A DNA stretch of 64,000 nt from Blastocatellia bacterium (GCA_016705245.1 JADIYM010000022.1:5596-69595); one strand, 5' to 3'; numbered from the stretch's first letter, positions 17,786-27,308 are shown. The notes: a model not told the origin generated them from the letters alone. Translations and numbers: made by a program.

Positions 17786-17921
17786 TCGGCGGCGGGCGAG
17801 ATGCCGTGTTCTCGATCTGGGAGGTGTTGCTCGCCGGGGCGCCGTCGCCGCCGTCCTCGCGCAGAGTGCGATCACGATCGCGAGGTGGTAGGTGCCGCTG
17901 TCTCAGGTACCGCGGATGCTC

Positions 17922-18066
17922 CCCGTTTTTCGAGCCGCGAGCGGTAGCGAGTGTCCCACGGACGGTCGATCGGTTCCGATCACTTCCGTCCTTCCGCAAC
18001 GACGAGTCCGCGGTTTCAGGCACCGTCCGCGGGACGCTCGCTACCGCTCGCGGCTCGAGGAACGGG
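17922..18066. repeat. Dispersed palindromic repeat, copy 2 (44-bp arms)
   Basis: Arms 17922-17965 and 18023-18066 are reverse complements over 44 bases with four mismatches. The loop is 57 bases. The arm contains CGAGCCGCGAGCGGTAGCGA. It lies between the convergent secretion operon and efp, where a bidirectional terminator would be useful, but there is no T-run. Confidence 0.8.
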
Positions 18067-18123
18067 AACGGGGACCGGGCGGAGCGTCCTGCGGACGGTC
18101 TTGCTCGTAACAGTCGCCAACCG

Positions 18124-18693
18124 CTAGCGGACGCGTTTGACGAACTCTCCGGTGGTCGTATCCACCAGAATCCGCTCGCCCGAATCGAGGTAGAGCGGCA
18201 CGCGTACCGTCGCGCCCGTCGCGACTTTCGCTTCCTTCATGACCTTGCCCGCGGCGGTGTCTCCGCGTGCGGCGCTCTCGACCTCTACGACGTCGACCTC
18301 GACGAACTGAGGCAACTCAACGCTGACGACTTCCCCGTTGTAGATCGTCGACTTGACGATCGTGTTTTCGGCAAGGAATCCGACGGCATCGCCGAGCGCC
18401 TCCGCCGGCAGGGCGAACTGTTCGAAAGACACCTGGTCGAGGAAGTTGTAATCACCTCCGCCCTCGTACAGGTACTGCGCTTCCCGTTGCTCCACGTCTG
18501 GCTCGTCGAACTTGTCGCCCGACTTGAACACCTTTTCGAGGACCTGTGAAGTGAGGATGTGACGGATCTTCGTCCGGTAGAGCGTCGCCGCGCCTCGGGC
18601 GGACGGCGACTGAACCGAGTAGTCGAGGACCGTGTACGGCTGCCCGTCAACGAGGATCTGGGCGCCCTTCTTGAAGTCGGATGTGCTGATCAT
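18124..18693 (-). CDS. efp: Translation elongation factor P, Arg-tip type
   Basis: 189 residues, full length, with the three EF-P barrels. It rescues ribosomes stalled at polyproline. The loop that carries the modified residue reads SPSARGAATL; Arg33 aligns with Lys34 of the E. coli protein, so modification by the lysine pathway (EpmA/B) is not expected. Arg-tip forms are rhamnosylated by EarP in some bacteria; no earP-like gene is in the window. The C-terminal motif VRVPLYLDSGERILVDTTTG is typical. The many proline-rich proteins nearby are plausible clients. Confidence 0.96.
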   Translation of the reverse strand: MISTSDFKKGAQILVDGQPYTVLDYSVQSPSARGAATLYRTKIRHILTSQVLEKVFKSGDKFDEPDVEQREAQYLYEGGGDYNFLDQVSFEQFALPAEALGDAVGFLAENTIVKSTIYNGEVVSVELPQFVEVDVVEVESAARGDTAAGKVMKEAKVATGATVRVPLYLDSGERILVDTTTGEFVKRVR

Positions 18694-18738
18694 GGGTACG
18701 AGATGGGTCGCGGCGGTCCCGCCGCAACGTCAGTCCTT

Positions 18739-19080
18739 TCAGTAGCGCGGCACGCCCGGGTCGACTTCCGTCGACCATGCGTCGATGCCGCCAGAGAGAT
18801 TGGTCACGTCTGCGAAGCCTTCGCGCACGAGCCACGAACACGCCGATGCGCTTCGGATGCCGTGATGACAGACCACAACGACCGGTTCGTCACGACGAAG
18901 CTCTTCAACGCGAGCCGGAAGAGTTCGGAGTGGCACGAGAACCGCGAACGGAAGCGACGCGATCTCGTGCTCGAGCGGCTCGCGAACGTCGATCACCGTC
19001 AGGCGATCTCCGCTGGCAATCCGCTCGGCGAGCTCCGCAGGCTTCATCGAGGCATACGAGCGAGTTGGATCGGCCGTCAC
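18739..19080 (-). CDS. Rhodanese-like sulfurtransferase
   Basis: 113 residues from the GTG at 19080, inside the stop of the preceding gene (GTGA). LTVIDVREPLEHEIASLPFA and VVVVCHHGIRSASACSWLV form the rhodanese fold, with active-site loop CHHGIRS carrying the catalytic Cys. The end, LSGGIDAW, is also diagnostic. Single-domain rhodaneses carry sulfane sulfur for thiolation or cyanide detoxification. It belongs to a minus-strand run ygfZ-112aa-TPR-rhodanese-efp. Confidence 0.92.
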   Translation of the reverse strand: MTADPTRSYASMKPAELAERIASGDRLTVIDVREPLEHEIASLPFAVLVPLRTLPARVEELRRDEPVVVVCHHGIRSASACSWLVREGFADVTNLSGGIDAWSTEVDPGVPRY

Positions 19081-20105
19081 TTTCCGCCCTTCGCGGCCTT
19101 CACGGCGTCGGCGAGACCGTCGAGCTTGCCGCCGTGGCGACCCTTCCACATGTCCTCGAGCATCCCGTTCGCCTGCGCATACACGCCCGCGTACTCCTGC
19201 TTGCCCTCGCTGAGCGCGACGGACTTCAGAAGGACTGCGATGACTTGATCCTGAGCCGCATTTGCGACCTCGAGCTTCTTCTTCGCGTCGTCGGTGGTCT
19301 TGTCGATCTTGTCGTTGAAAGCCTTCGCGGCGACCTCGTAGTCCGAGTAGCGGATGTTGGCCAACAGGAAGAAGTTGAACGGATCGGTCGGAGCTACCTC
19401 GGATGCCTTCGTGATGTAAGAGGAGGCGCCAGGCGCATCCCCGGTCACGAGCGCTATGAGTCCGTACGACTGATAGGCAAGCGCCAGGTTCTCGGCCTTG
19501 AACGCCGTCCACTCGGCGTCGGTCACGAAGTCAGCCGTGCGCGTCGGCGACTCGAGCAGGGCGATCGCCTTGGCCCCGTGCTCCTTCCCGGACGGCAGGT
19601 GTGAACTGTCGTTCTTCTTGAGCGCGTCGACCGAAACGCGAAGCATCAGGTAGTGCGTTCGCGTGTCGTCAGGGTGTTTTGCCAGGTAGGCGTCGCACAC
19701 TTTCATCAAGGACGCGAGGTCGCCCTTGTCGAGGTAGTAGTCTGCCATGCGCCGGTCGAGCTCGAGCCCGAGTTCGTGGCCGGGAAAGGTCTGCTTGAAG
19801 CGCTCGTTGATCGCGAGGCGCGCCTCGTCCTTAGGCGTCTTTTCGATGGCGGCCGCCAGGTCATAGGGAATCTGCGCCACGGCAGCGCTCTTCGGATATT
19901 TCGCCGTGAAGGCCGCGGCCGCCTTGAAGGTCTCGTCGACGGTCTTTGCGGCCTTGATGGGGCCGTAGGCCTTGAGCTCCTCGGGCGGAACGTTGATCGT
20001 TCCCTGCGTCGCGGGATCCTGCGCAATTCCAGCCAGAACGATTGGAGCGGCACCAGCCCCAAGGGCGAATGCCATGAGGGCAGCTGCGATGAATATTCGG
20101 TTCAC
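19077..20105 (-). CDS. Secreted TPR-like helical protein
   Basis: 342 residues. MNRIFIAAALMAFALGAGAA is a signal peptide. The rest is alpha-helical with degenerate TPR pairs: YPKSAAVAQIPYDLAAAIEK, LYQSYGLIALVTGD-like and DPFNFFLLANIRYSDYEVAA. Probably periplasmic and a protein-protein scaffold. No enzyme motif. The stop overlaps the rhodanese start. Confidence 0.75.
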   Translation of the reverse strand: MNRIFIAAALMAFALGAGAAPIVLAGIAQDPATQGTINVPPEELKAYGPIKAAKTVDETFKAAAAFTAKYPKSAAVAQIPYDLAAAIEKTPKDEARLAINERFKQTFPGHELGLELDRRMADYYLDKGDLASLMKVCDAYLAKHPDDTRTHYLMLRVSVDALKKNDSSHLPSGKEHGAKAIALLESPTRTADFVTDAEWTAFKAENLALAYQSYGLIALVTGDAPGASSYITKASEVAPTDPFNFFLLANIRYSDYEVAAKAFNDKIDKTTDDAKKKLEVANAAQDQVIAVLLKSVALSEGKQEYAGVYAQANGMLEDMWKGRHGGKLDGLADAVKAAKGGK

Positions 20106-20135
20106 AATGCGTCTCCTTGCAGTGACCGTCGATGG

Positions 20136-20474
20136 TCAGGGATTCGGGCTGGACGAATCACTGGCGTCGCCGCCTTCGTCTTCGCTCTGTTCGCGCCTTC
20201 GCGCTTCTCGCGCGTTTTCAAGTTCAATGGCTGCAGTCGCCGCGTCGGCGAATTGGTGCATGTCCTCGTGGACACGCTCGAGCTTCCGCTTCGCCTCGAG
20301 GTAGGCAAGCCACGCCGGGTCCTGCTGGAGCGGGCGCGCGGCGTCTTCGCCGAGCATCTGCGCCATCCGGGCGATGAGATCGCTGGACGCCGTCAACGTC
20401 TCGACGAGAGTCGTGATGATCCGGTACGCCGTCTTGAGATCGACTCGAGATGGAGTCGGCAGTTCATTGCTCAT
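20136..20474 (-). CDS. Small helical hypothetical protein
   Basis: 112 residues, starting MSNELPTPSRVDLKTAYRII at an ATG overlapping the ygfZ stop (ATGA). One long predicted helix region (LAYLEAKRKLERVHEDMHQF) and an acidic Ser/Asp tail. No membrane segment or family recognised. Translational coupling to ygfZ suggests a shared operon. Confidence 0.65.
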   Translation of the reverse strand: MSNELPTPSRVDLKTAYRIITTLVETLTASSDLIARMAQMLGEDAARPLQQDPAWLAYLEAKRKLERVHEDMHQFADAATAAIELENAREARRREQSEDEGGDASDSSSPNP

Positions 20475-21559
20475 TGGGATTCCTCGGTCGGGACGGTCGG
20501 ACGGCGCAGGGCGACAACGGCGTCGATTAGCGACTCGCCGTGGCGGATCCGAACGGACGTTCCTGGCTCGTAGAACCGCCGTTTTATGAGTGCGAAAACG
20601 GTCGGAGCGTCGACTGTGGCGCCGCTCACGCTTGTGACGCGACCCGCGGATTTCGCCGGGTCGTCGGTCGACACCACGTCGTCGCCGGGTTCGGGAAGTG
20701 TTCCGTTCGCCACTTCGAGCCGGCGCAGGAGCTTGCTCGGCTGGCCCTGGAAATGGAGCCTCGCGACGATCTCCTGGCCTAGGTAGCAACCCTTCTGAAA
20801 GCTGACGATCTCGGGACTGTCGACCTCCTGCAAAACCACGTCGCTGTCAAAGTCCTTGCCGAACAGAGCAATGCCCGCCTCGAGCCGGACGATCTCGAGG
20901 GCTTCGCTTCCGACGGGAATGGCGCCCGCAGCGACGAGCGACCTCCACAGCTCCGCTATTTCTCCGGGTGTTCCGAGGACGTCGACAGAATCGCTCGCGG
21001 CGCGACGGACGCCGAGCATGGAGAGCGTGACGTCGTCGGTCGTCGATTCGACACACTGGAGATGCCCGGGAACCGCCGTGCCTAGCAGGTCTGCCAGGCA
21101 TTGGCGCGCCTGTGGACCGATGACCGAAATCATGGCGTGGGTCGGATCGAGTCTCTCCAGGTCGAAACCTCCGGCCATCCGGAATCTCCCGAGGTTCTTC
21201 TCGACCCACTCCGCTGCCCCGGGAGGTGTATGAAGGACGAGTCCGCTGTCGAATCGAAACACGTGGACGTCCGCCTCGATGCGGCCGTGAACGTTCAGGA
21301 ATGCGGCGTAACAGCCTTCGCCGGAGGCTAGCGCGGCAATGTCGTTCGTCACGAGTCCCTGCAGGAACTTGACTGCGTTGGCGCCAGAGACGCGGAACGT
21401 CCCCCAATCCGAGACGCCCGCGACGGCGATCGACGTTCGGCAGGCGGATGCTTCGCGACCCGGATCGCCAAAAGACGTCGCGACGACCCACCCGTCCGTC
21501 CCGTCAGACAGGGAGGCGGTTGGGTGTGTGGTCGCGGCGATGCGTGACGTTGAAGACAT
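20471..21559 (-). CDS. ygfZ: Folate-binding YgfZ/GcvT-like protein
   Basis: 362 residues. The signature K-G-C-Y-x-G-Q-E is present as KGCYLGQEIVARLHFQGQ (about 256-273), with WGTFRVSGANAVKFLQGLVT near the N-terminus. YgfZ uses folate to support assembly or repair of iron-sulfur enzymes such as MiaB. All signature residues, including the essential Cys, are intact. Iron-sulfur biogenesis genes lie 25 kb away, not adjacent. Confidence 0.92.
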   Translation of the reverse strand: MSSTSRIAATTHPTASLSDGTDGWVVATSFGDPGREASACRTSIAVAGVSDWGTFRVSGANAVKFLQGLVTNDIAALASGEGCYAAFLNVHGRIEADVHVFRFDSGLVLHTPPGAAEWVEKNLGRFRMAGGFDLERLDPTHAMISVIGPQARQCLADLLGTAVPGHLQCVESTTDDVTLSMLGVRRAASDSVDVLGTPGEIAELWRSLVAAGAIPVGSEALEIVRLEAGIALFGKDFDSDVVLQEVDSPEIVSFQKGCYLGQEIVARLHFQGQPSKLLRRLEVANGTLPEPGDDVVSTDDPAKSAGRVTSVSGATVDAPTVFALIKRRFYEPGTSVRIRHGESLIDAVVALRRPTVPTEESQ

Positions 21560-21724
21560 CGGATCGGATCAGCCTCGGTATCGAAGTCGAGGATGATACC
21601 GCAGGGCGCTTGCACCACTCAATCACGCGTGAGCGCAAGGCTGCACAACTCCATGGGCAGCGGCTCACAAAGCCCGCGCCAACACGGTTCGTGGAAGTAG
21701 TGAAGGTGACGGGGGCCGTCGAAC

Positions 21725-22141
21725 CTAGGCCGACGCTCGCAGAAGACTCGTCAGCCGGGACCGAACGAAAGAGATCGGAAGGCGCAGCGTTTGCGTGCCG
21801 GTTGGCAGCGAACGCGCCGTGGAGATGAGATCCGCGGCCGCCTGTCGCTCGATGTACTGAGCGCCAACGCCGCTGATGGCTTCGAAGATGGAGGAACCGC
21901 GTCCCCACGTGGTGGATTCGAGCATTGAGCGGACTTCGTCGGGAAACTCTACGCGAACGTGCAAGTCGCGTTTTCCTTCGGAACCGTCCGGCACCGACAC
22001 GTCGTATTCGACCCGAACCGTTCCCGAAAGCAGAACCGTCCTGGCCTTCGCTACCGTGCCGGGTCCCTTTTTGTCGTCCGAATCGACGACTGCAAGGGCC
22101 ACACGCTCGTTTCGAGGCTTGGCGCCTGACGTGCGTGGCAT
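21725..22141 (-). CDS. Hypothetical protein
   Basis: 138 residues, ATG at 22141 with AGGAGG about ten bases upstream. VRVEYDVSVPDGSEGKRDLH and VRVEFPDEVRSMLES look like beta strands followed by helices (SIFEAISGVGAQYIERQAAA). No signal peptide, membrane segment or known family. Convergent to nothing; about 165 bases separate it from ygfZ. Confidence 0.6.
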   Translation of the reverse strand: MPRTSGAKPRNERVALAVVDSDDKKGPGTVAKARTVLLSGTVRVEYDVSVPDGSEGKRDLHVRVEFPDEVRSMLESTTWGRGSSIFEAISGVGAQYIERQAAADLISTARSLPTGTQTLRLPISFVRSRLTSLLRASA

Positions 22142-22436
22142 ATTCTGACTACCTCCTGTCCAGCGACGTCACGTCGCCGGGCGCGAGCCCAACCGGCTCA
22201 CGCAATGCGTAAAAACCGTGCGCCCTTCCTTGTCGGGTTGACCCGATCTCTCGAGATGCGGAAGTGTCTCAGCCCACAAGCGGCGAAATTTCCACGAGGC
22301 TATTGTAGGAAGGAAGCGGCCCTGTGCCAAATGAAATCTTCTTCACGAGCCAGAAAAGTCTGGAGTTGTTCGCATTCGGCGTTTTCGGGGTAAGATGCGA
22401 CCACCGATAACCCAAATTTCCGGTGCGAGGTTTCTA

Positions 22437-24305
22437 ATGCGTCGTTTCGTTTTCGCCATATTCTGGCTATTTGCCGCCGTGCTTTTCGCGAGCTCCAGTG
22501 CCAACGCCGCGACCTTCTATGTCGCACCACCACCCGCCGGGAGCGACGCCAACGCCGGAACGCAGGCGGCTCCGTTTGCCACGATCCAGAAGGCGGCTGA
22601 CGTCGCCGTTGCCGGCGATACGATCATCGTGACTCCAGGCACCTTCGCCGGAGCGAAGTTCGTCACGTCGGGCCTTGCCGGATTGCCGATCACGATTCAG
22701 GGACAGGCGGGGGCCATCATCGCCTCTTCCGGCAGCCTGAACACGAATCTAGCAGGTATCTGGGTGTCGAAGGCACAGCACATCGTCATCGAGAACCTCG
22801 AGATCAAGACGGTCACCGGATCCGGCATCGTAGTCTCGGGTCCGCTCGAGAACCTCGCGCTTCCGCTTGGCATCACGATCCGGAACAACTTCATTCACGA
22901 CACGTCTTTCGGCGGCATCGGGGTCGCGTCGGTTTTCGGATGCACGATCACGAACAATGAAATCGAAAATTGCGGCGGCCTTTCGGGCATCAACGCCGTC
23001 GCCCCGAGCGACAACCTCTCGGTCACGCATAACAAGATCTCGGGATGTGCGATGGGAGGCATCCGCCTCGCAACGTCGAACACTAACCTGACGACGCTCC
23101 AGCAGGCAGTCATCGACAGCAACATGCTCTTCGAGAACGGTTCGGGCGGCGGAGCCGGCATTCTGCTCGAATCGGTTCGCAATTCACTCGTCGTCAACAA
23201 TCTCCTGTCGGACAACCTGGCGCGCGGCGTCGAGATCAACGACACCGCCGCTGCCGCGATCGACGACGCGAACCAGATATTCAACAACACCATCGTCCAG
23301 TCGAGCGGCGGAGGTCACCCGCTAGCGATCCTCAACGGATCGACCGGCAACGCGATCCTGAACAATATTCTCCTCCATACGGGAGGACTCGGATCGATCG
23401 AGGTCGACTCGGCGAGCCTCGAGGACATGCAGTCGGACTTCAACAATCTCTTCGGGCCCGTTCTGCTCGACAACGTGCCGATTCTGCTCGCGACGTGGCA
23501 GTCGCTCGGATTCGAGACCTTCTCGATCAGCTTTGCCGGCGGCGACATCTTCGTGAATCAGGATGCCGGCAATTTCGAGCTCAAGGCCGACAGCGAGGCA
23601 ATCGACAGGGGTCGATTCGTGACCGGCGCTTCCGTCGACATACGCGGCGTTTCTCGGCCGCAGGGCCCGTCATTCGACATCGGCGCATACGAGTTCCAGA
23701 CCACGGTTCCGCCGCCGCCCAATCAGGATCCCATTGCCTCGGCCGGCCCGAACCAGACAGTGGACGGCGGAGATGGCGTGGTGCTGACCGGTGCTGCGAG
23801 CACGGACCCGGATTCCGATCCGCTGACGTACACGTGGGCGCAGACCTCGGGGCCGAATGTATCGCTGACCGGCGCGACGACGGTTTCACCGACGTTCACG
23901 GCGCCGACGCTCTCTGATGACGTCGTCCTTACGTTCCTGCTGACGGTGTCTGACGGACGGGGCGGATTGTCGACCGACTCGGTATCGGTGACGGTCATTG
24001 CGCCGCCTCCGCCGCCGACGATCCAGGTGCTCAAGCCGACGATCGGTCAGATCTGGAAGTTTGGGAAGAAGAAGCAGATCAAGTTCATCGCGCCGCCGGG
24101 AACCGTGGGCGACGTGAGGTTCGAGTTGTCGCGCGACGGCGGCATGACGTTCCAGACGATCATTGCGTCGGTGCCCGTCACGAAGGGCAAGAAAAAGTGG
24201 GTCGTCGTCGGTCCTGCGACGAACGCGGCGATCATCCGGATAGTGTTGAACCAGAATCCGGACGTCTACGGGGTTATGCCGGCGCCGTTCATCATCCAGC
24301 CGTAG
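22437..24305 (+). CDS. Secreted right-handed beta-helix protein with PKD/Ig-like domain
   Basis: 622 residues from the ATG at 22437, chosen because MRRFVFAIFWLFAAVLFASS begins a signal peptide. GSDANAGTQAAPFATIQKAA is the usual start of a polysaccharide-lyase-like parallel beta-helix; repeated N-rich coils (IRNNFIHDTS, ITNNEIENCG, VTHNKISGCA, VNNLLSDN, FNNTIVQSS) follow to about residue 420. Then a PKD-type domain (PNQTVDGGDGVVLTGAASTD, TYTWAQTSGP) and a C-terminal beta domain. Such proteins bind or cleave polysaccharides outside the cell. No catalytic residues can be assigned. Confidence 0.85.
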   Translation: MRRFVFAIFWLFAAVLFASSSANAATFYVAPPPAGSDANAGTQAAPFATIQKAADVAVAGDTIIVTPGTFAGAKFVTSGLAGLPITIQGQAGAIIASSGSLNTNLAGIWVSKAQHIVIENLEIKTVTGSGIVVSGPLENLALPLGITIRNNFIHDTSFGGIGVASVFGCTITNNEIENCGGLSGINAVAPSDNLSVTHNKISGCAMGGIRLATSNTNLTTLQQAVIDSNMLFENGSGGGAGILLESVRNSLVVNNLLSDNLARGVEINDTAAAAIDDANQIFNNTIVQSSGGGHPLAILNGSTGNAILNNILLHTGGLGSIEVDSASLEDMQSDFNNLFGPVLLDNVPILLATWQSLGFETFSISFAGGDIFVNQDAGNFELKADSEAIDRGRFVTGASVDIRGVSRPQGPSFDIGAYEFQTTVPPPPNQDPIASAGPNQTVDGGDGVVLTGAASTDPDSDPLTYTWAQTSGPNVSLTGATTVSPTFTAPTLSDDVVLTFLLTVSDGRGGLSTDSVSVTVIAPPPPPTIQVLKPTIGQIWKFGKKKQIKFIAPPGTVGDVRFELSRDGGMTFQTIIASVPVTKGKKKWVVVGPATNAAIIRIVLNQNPDVYGVMPAPFIIQP

Positions 24306-24344
24306 CTATTGGCCTGTGGCTCGCATTGTAAGCGCGCCTCCATT

Positions 24345-24417
24345 GCATCAGTACCGTGCGCGGTAGCGCACGGGCAAGTCGGGGAAACCCGTGCGCTACC
24401 GCGCACGGTACTGATGC
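24345..24417. repeat. Dispersed palindromic repeat, copy 3 (30-bp perfect arms)
   Basis: Arms 24345-24374 and 24388-24417 are exact reverse complements with a 13-base loop. The arm begins GCATCAGTACC and contains GCGGTAGCGC. It lies between the convergent beta-helix gene and the tyrosine phosphatase gene. It is the most compact member of the family. Confidence 0.85.
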
Positions 24418-24465
24418 GCGCGTGGAGCGAGTCCGAGGCGGTGCGTAACTCGCCTATGAGCCGAG

Positions 24466-24926
24466 CTACCGAGTCCTCGCAACGCGGACGTAGCGGTCGA
24501 AATCGAGGATCGCATCTATCTGCTCGCGGAGCGGACACGCGTTGCGCCGCTTGGCGATGATCTCGTCGAGCGCCGACCGCGCGTTCCACTTCTCCGGATT
24601 GCTCGCGACGAGAAAGCAGGCGCCCACGGTCACGGCGCGCTGCAATCCCGCGTAGCAGTGCAGGTAAACGCGATGCCCCTCGTCGCGGAATCCCTGAATC
24701 GCGTCGACGGCCTCCTCGAGCTTTCCCAGCGTTGGCGCCCGAAAGTCTTCGCACTCGACGCGCGCCCAGACAAGTCCGTGCTCCGCGAGCGCTTGCTCGG
24801 GGTCTGGGGACTCGGCCTGCAGGTTCAATACGGCTCCAACCCGGAGCTCGACCAGCAATGGAACGTCGGCGGCCACGAAGGCCGAGCCGATGATCAGGAG
24901 TCGTCGATCGCGTCGAAGTCGAGCAT
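24466..24926 (-). CDS. Dual-specificity/tyrosine phosphatase, one-base frame break
   Basis: The catalytic loop is intact: VYLHCYAGLQRAVTV has the H-C-x5-R motif, with a likely general-acid Asp in an earlier loop (VECEDFRAPTL). The N-terminus is out of frame: from the ATG at 24926 the chain reads MLDFDAIDDS and stops, while one base later in phase it reads LIIGSAFVAADVPLLVELRV. A missing C in the run at about 24897 explains this; restored length is about 153 residues. It could counter the Ser/Thr kinases, but the family often acts on other phosphorylated substrates. Confidence 0.8.
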
Positions 24927-24939
24927 GACGGCCGGGAGA

Positions 24940-26079
24940 CTACCACGGCCAGACGCCCCTCGGACATGGTCGATTGTCAGCTGCCGGGTCGCCGGACACA
25001 TCGAGTGGAACGGTCGTCGTCGCGAAATCCGGCCGGCCCGGAACAGTCGCGAAACGAGCGTCGCGCAGCGCGACGGCATCACCGGCGTCGTCGGCCCGCG
25101 TGACCTCGGCGTAGAGCAACCGGTTGAACGCCAGCGCGACGGAGCCAGGACACGTCCTGAGCGCGGCCTGCACCCTTGGATCGTCGAGGTTTCGATCGTA
25201 GACGGCCTTGTCGCGCACGCCGCGTCCAAGCAGCACCTGCGACGTTCGGATCTCAGTGTCCGTCACCGAGAATCCGCGCCAGCGATCGGGCCGCATCAGC
25301 GTCGGCGCCGCGACGACCGTCGAACCCTGCCCCCGATGCACTGTTTCGAGCTCGCGCGCGGCAGCCGCGTGCGCAAGGCCGAGCAGTGCCCAGTAGCCGA
25401 CGACGCCGACGAGCGCGGCACGGGAAAGCGCCTGCGCAGGCGCATCGGGCCAGCGAGCTCGCGCCGCGAGCAGCCCCACGAGTAAAATCGCCCAGATCGC
25501 GACCGCAACTATCCCTCCCGACTCGTCCGGGTGCAATCCGAGGCTGAGCGTCACGGCGGCGGCCATGGCAGCGAAGACCAGCCCCCACACCACGTTCGTC
25601 AACCAGCCCTGTCGAGCACTGACGAAGAGCGCGCCCCCAAGAACGAGCCACAGCCACGGGTCAACGATGAAGACGATGTCGCCGTAGGACCAGGTCTCGG
25701 CGAACGGAAGAAGGGGCCTGACCCCGTACATGTTCGTCCAATCCAGCAGCAGGTGGACAAAGAGACCGACAAGCGCGACGACGAGAAGTCGCCCGAACCG
25801 CGCGGGTTCGGCGCCCGGCCTCCGCGGCAGCCTCGCCAGTCGGTCGAACAAAACGACCGCACCTGCGAGTATCGGTCCCTGCAACGCGAGGCCGAGCACG
25901 GAATGTGTGATACCGCGATGGTGCTCGAGGTACGCGAGGTCGCCCCACCAGACACTGAGAATGTCGACGTCGGGCAGGTTCGACGCAAGCACGAGTGTAG
26001 CCGTGGCGAGCGGTGTGGTCCTGTCCAGACCTGCTCGAGCCAGGACGACGCCTGCCAGCGTGTGACAGAGGTTCTCCAC
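24940..26079 (-). CDS. YdjM/YbcI-type membrane-bound metal-dependent hydrolase
   Basis: 379 residues with about eight membrane helices. Signature residues are HTLAG near the N-terminus, NLPDVD, HHRGITHSVLG and HLLLDWTNMYG, giving the His/Asp set of the LexA-binding, inner-membrane hydrolase family (former DUF457). The C-terminal 130 residues form a soluble domain. Reaction unknown. The stop lies 13 bases before the phosphatase start, so one operon is likely. Confidence 0.85.
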   Translation of the reverse strand: MENLCHTLAGVVLARAGLDRTTPLATATLVLASNLPDVDILSVWWGDLAYLEHHRGITHSVLGLALQGPILAGAVVLFDRLARLPRRPGAEPARFGRLLVVALVGLFVHLLLDWTNMYGVRPLLPFAETWSYGDIVFIVDPWLWLVLGGALFVSARQGWLTNVVWGLVFAAMAAAVTLSLGLHPDESGGIVAVAIWAILLVGLLAARARWPDAPAQALSRAALVGVVGYWALLGLAHAAAARELETVHRGQGSTVVAAPTLMRPDRWRGFSVTDTEIRTSQVLLGRGVRDKAVYDRNLDDPRVQAALRTCPGSVALAFNRLLYAEVTRADDAGDAVALRDARFATVPGRPDFATTTVPLDVSGDPAADNRPCPRGVWPW

Positions 26080-26083
26080 GCAG

Positions 26084-26491
26084 TCAGCGACCGAACGTCT
26101 CGAAGTGGGCCCGGTGATGGCCCGGAATGGCGACCTTGGCGAGCTCGTCGAGGTTCATACAGACCTTCGTATGCGAGGCACGCAGGACGGCGCGGCCGTC
26201 GACGGCGCCCTCGAACTCGAAGACGACCGATGAGGATCCAACCTTCGAGATCCAGACCTTCACAAAGACCGTGTCGCCGTAACGGACGGGACTCAGGAAA
26301 TCGGCGTCGACGTGCACCGTCGGAAACCCGAGTCTCTCATTGCGGATGAGGTCCGGGTACGAGATGCCGAGCGCCTCGCCCCACGCGCGCTCGAACGCGA
26401 CGTGGCAGTAGTGAAACAGCGTCGGGTAGTAGACGATGCCTGCGGGATCGCAGTCACCGAACTGGACGTCAATCGCGGTCGTGATCGCCAT
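26084..26491 (-). CDS. Hotdog-fold acyl-CoA thioesterase (4-hydroxybenzoyl-CoA type)
   Basis: 135 residues from the ATG at 26491. VQFGDCDPAGIVYYPTLFHY carries the conserved D-x-(D/P)-x-G-x-x-Y-x-P signature of the YbgC/4HBT family; the Asp is the usual catalytic residue. SPVRYGDTVFVKVWISKVGS is the central hotdog strand pair. It overlaps the creatininase gene by 23 bases. Its acyl group is unknown. Confidence 0.9.
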   Translation of the reverse strand: MAITTAIDVQFGDCDPAGIVYYPTLFHYCHVAFERAWGEALGISYPDLIRNERLGFPTVHVDADFLSPVRYGDTVFVKVWISKVGSSSVVFEFEGAVDGRAVLRASHTKVCMNLDELAKVAIPGHHRAHFETFGR

Positions 26492-27260
26492 GAGGGATCG
26501 CGTACGTCTCCTTGACCGATATGACCAGCATGGAAGCGAGTGCGTCGTAGGTCGCCGATCCTTCGACAGCCGTCGCGGACGCGGGCATGCCAAAGTACGC
26601 ACGCTCCCCCCCGGCCTCGCGGAACGTAGCCACTCCAGCGCGAATCGCGTCGGAAAGGCTGATGCCGACGTCCTCGAGCTCGGCTCGCAGCTCGTCTCGG
26701 ACCAGGTCCGGGCGATCGGCGAGAACGAGCGACGTCTCGTACTGGCCGGCGTGACAGGCTCCGGACTGGAATTCTTCCGTCAGCAGCGTCGCCCACCGCC
26801 GGCGGCGCTTGTCGGGAAACGCAACGTCGATTCCGGTCGCTTCGCGGATCGACGCGATCGCCGACGTGAGCGACTCGACGTGGCCCGGTTCGAGATGCGA
26901 GTTCGCGATCGCGAAGCGCCGGAACCCATCGCCGATGGCTGCCGCGAGGACGTCGACGATCACGCTGGCCGCCGTCTCGAGCCGGATCGAAATCGCTCCG
27001 GAAAATCCGCTCGCGAAGTCCGTCACCGAATAGGCGATCGACGGAAGCACCAGGGCCTCGATCCCCTCCTCCCGCAGACGCATCGCTGCGCGAAGCGCCA
27101 TGCCCTCCGAGATGATCACGTCCGTCGACAACGGAAGGTGCGGACCGTGCGGCTCCGTGGACCCGACCGGAAGCAGCAGGACGGTGGACGAACGCGGGAG
27201 GCGATCGACCTCCTCCCACGTGCAGTCGGCGAATCTCAGAGGCAGTTCGGCTGCGTTCAC
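26469..27260 (-). CDS. Creatininase family protein
   Basis: 263 residues. VLLLPVGSTEPHGPHLPLST then D, NSHLEPGHVES and GACHAGQYETSLVL hold the metal-binding Glu, His, Asp and Glu residues of the creatininase/MftE amidohydrolase family. Members include creatininase, a riboflavin-pathway hydrolase and the mycofactocin peptidase MftE; no mycofactocin genes are nearby. Metal ligands look complete, so it is probably active on an unknown amide. Confidence 0.9.
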   Translation of the reverse strand: MNAAELPLRFADCTWEEVDRLPRSSTVLLLPVGSTEPHGPHLPLSTDVIISEGMALRAAMRLREEGIEALVLPSIAYSVTDFASGFSGAISIRLETAASVIVDVLAAAIGDGFRRFAIANSHLEPGHVESLTSAIASIREATGIDVAFPDKRRRRWATLLTEEFQSGACHAGQYETSLVLADRPDLVRDELRAELEDVGISLSDAIRAGVATFREAGGERAYFGMPASATAVEGSATYDALASMLVISVKETYAIPHGDHDRD

Positions 27261-27308
27261 GACCCGAAGCTTGCCACAGATGCCGTCCCGGATCCCACAG
27301 GGCGGGTT

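Noticed and set aside
17786..17891. Possible short membrane peptide after the FHA gene (frame ending AVLAQSAITIARW)
   Set aside because: Only about 30 hydrophobic residues, no ribosome site, and it runs into the palindromic repeat; too weak to call a gene.
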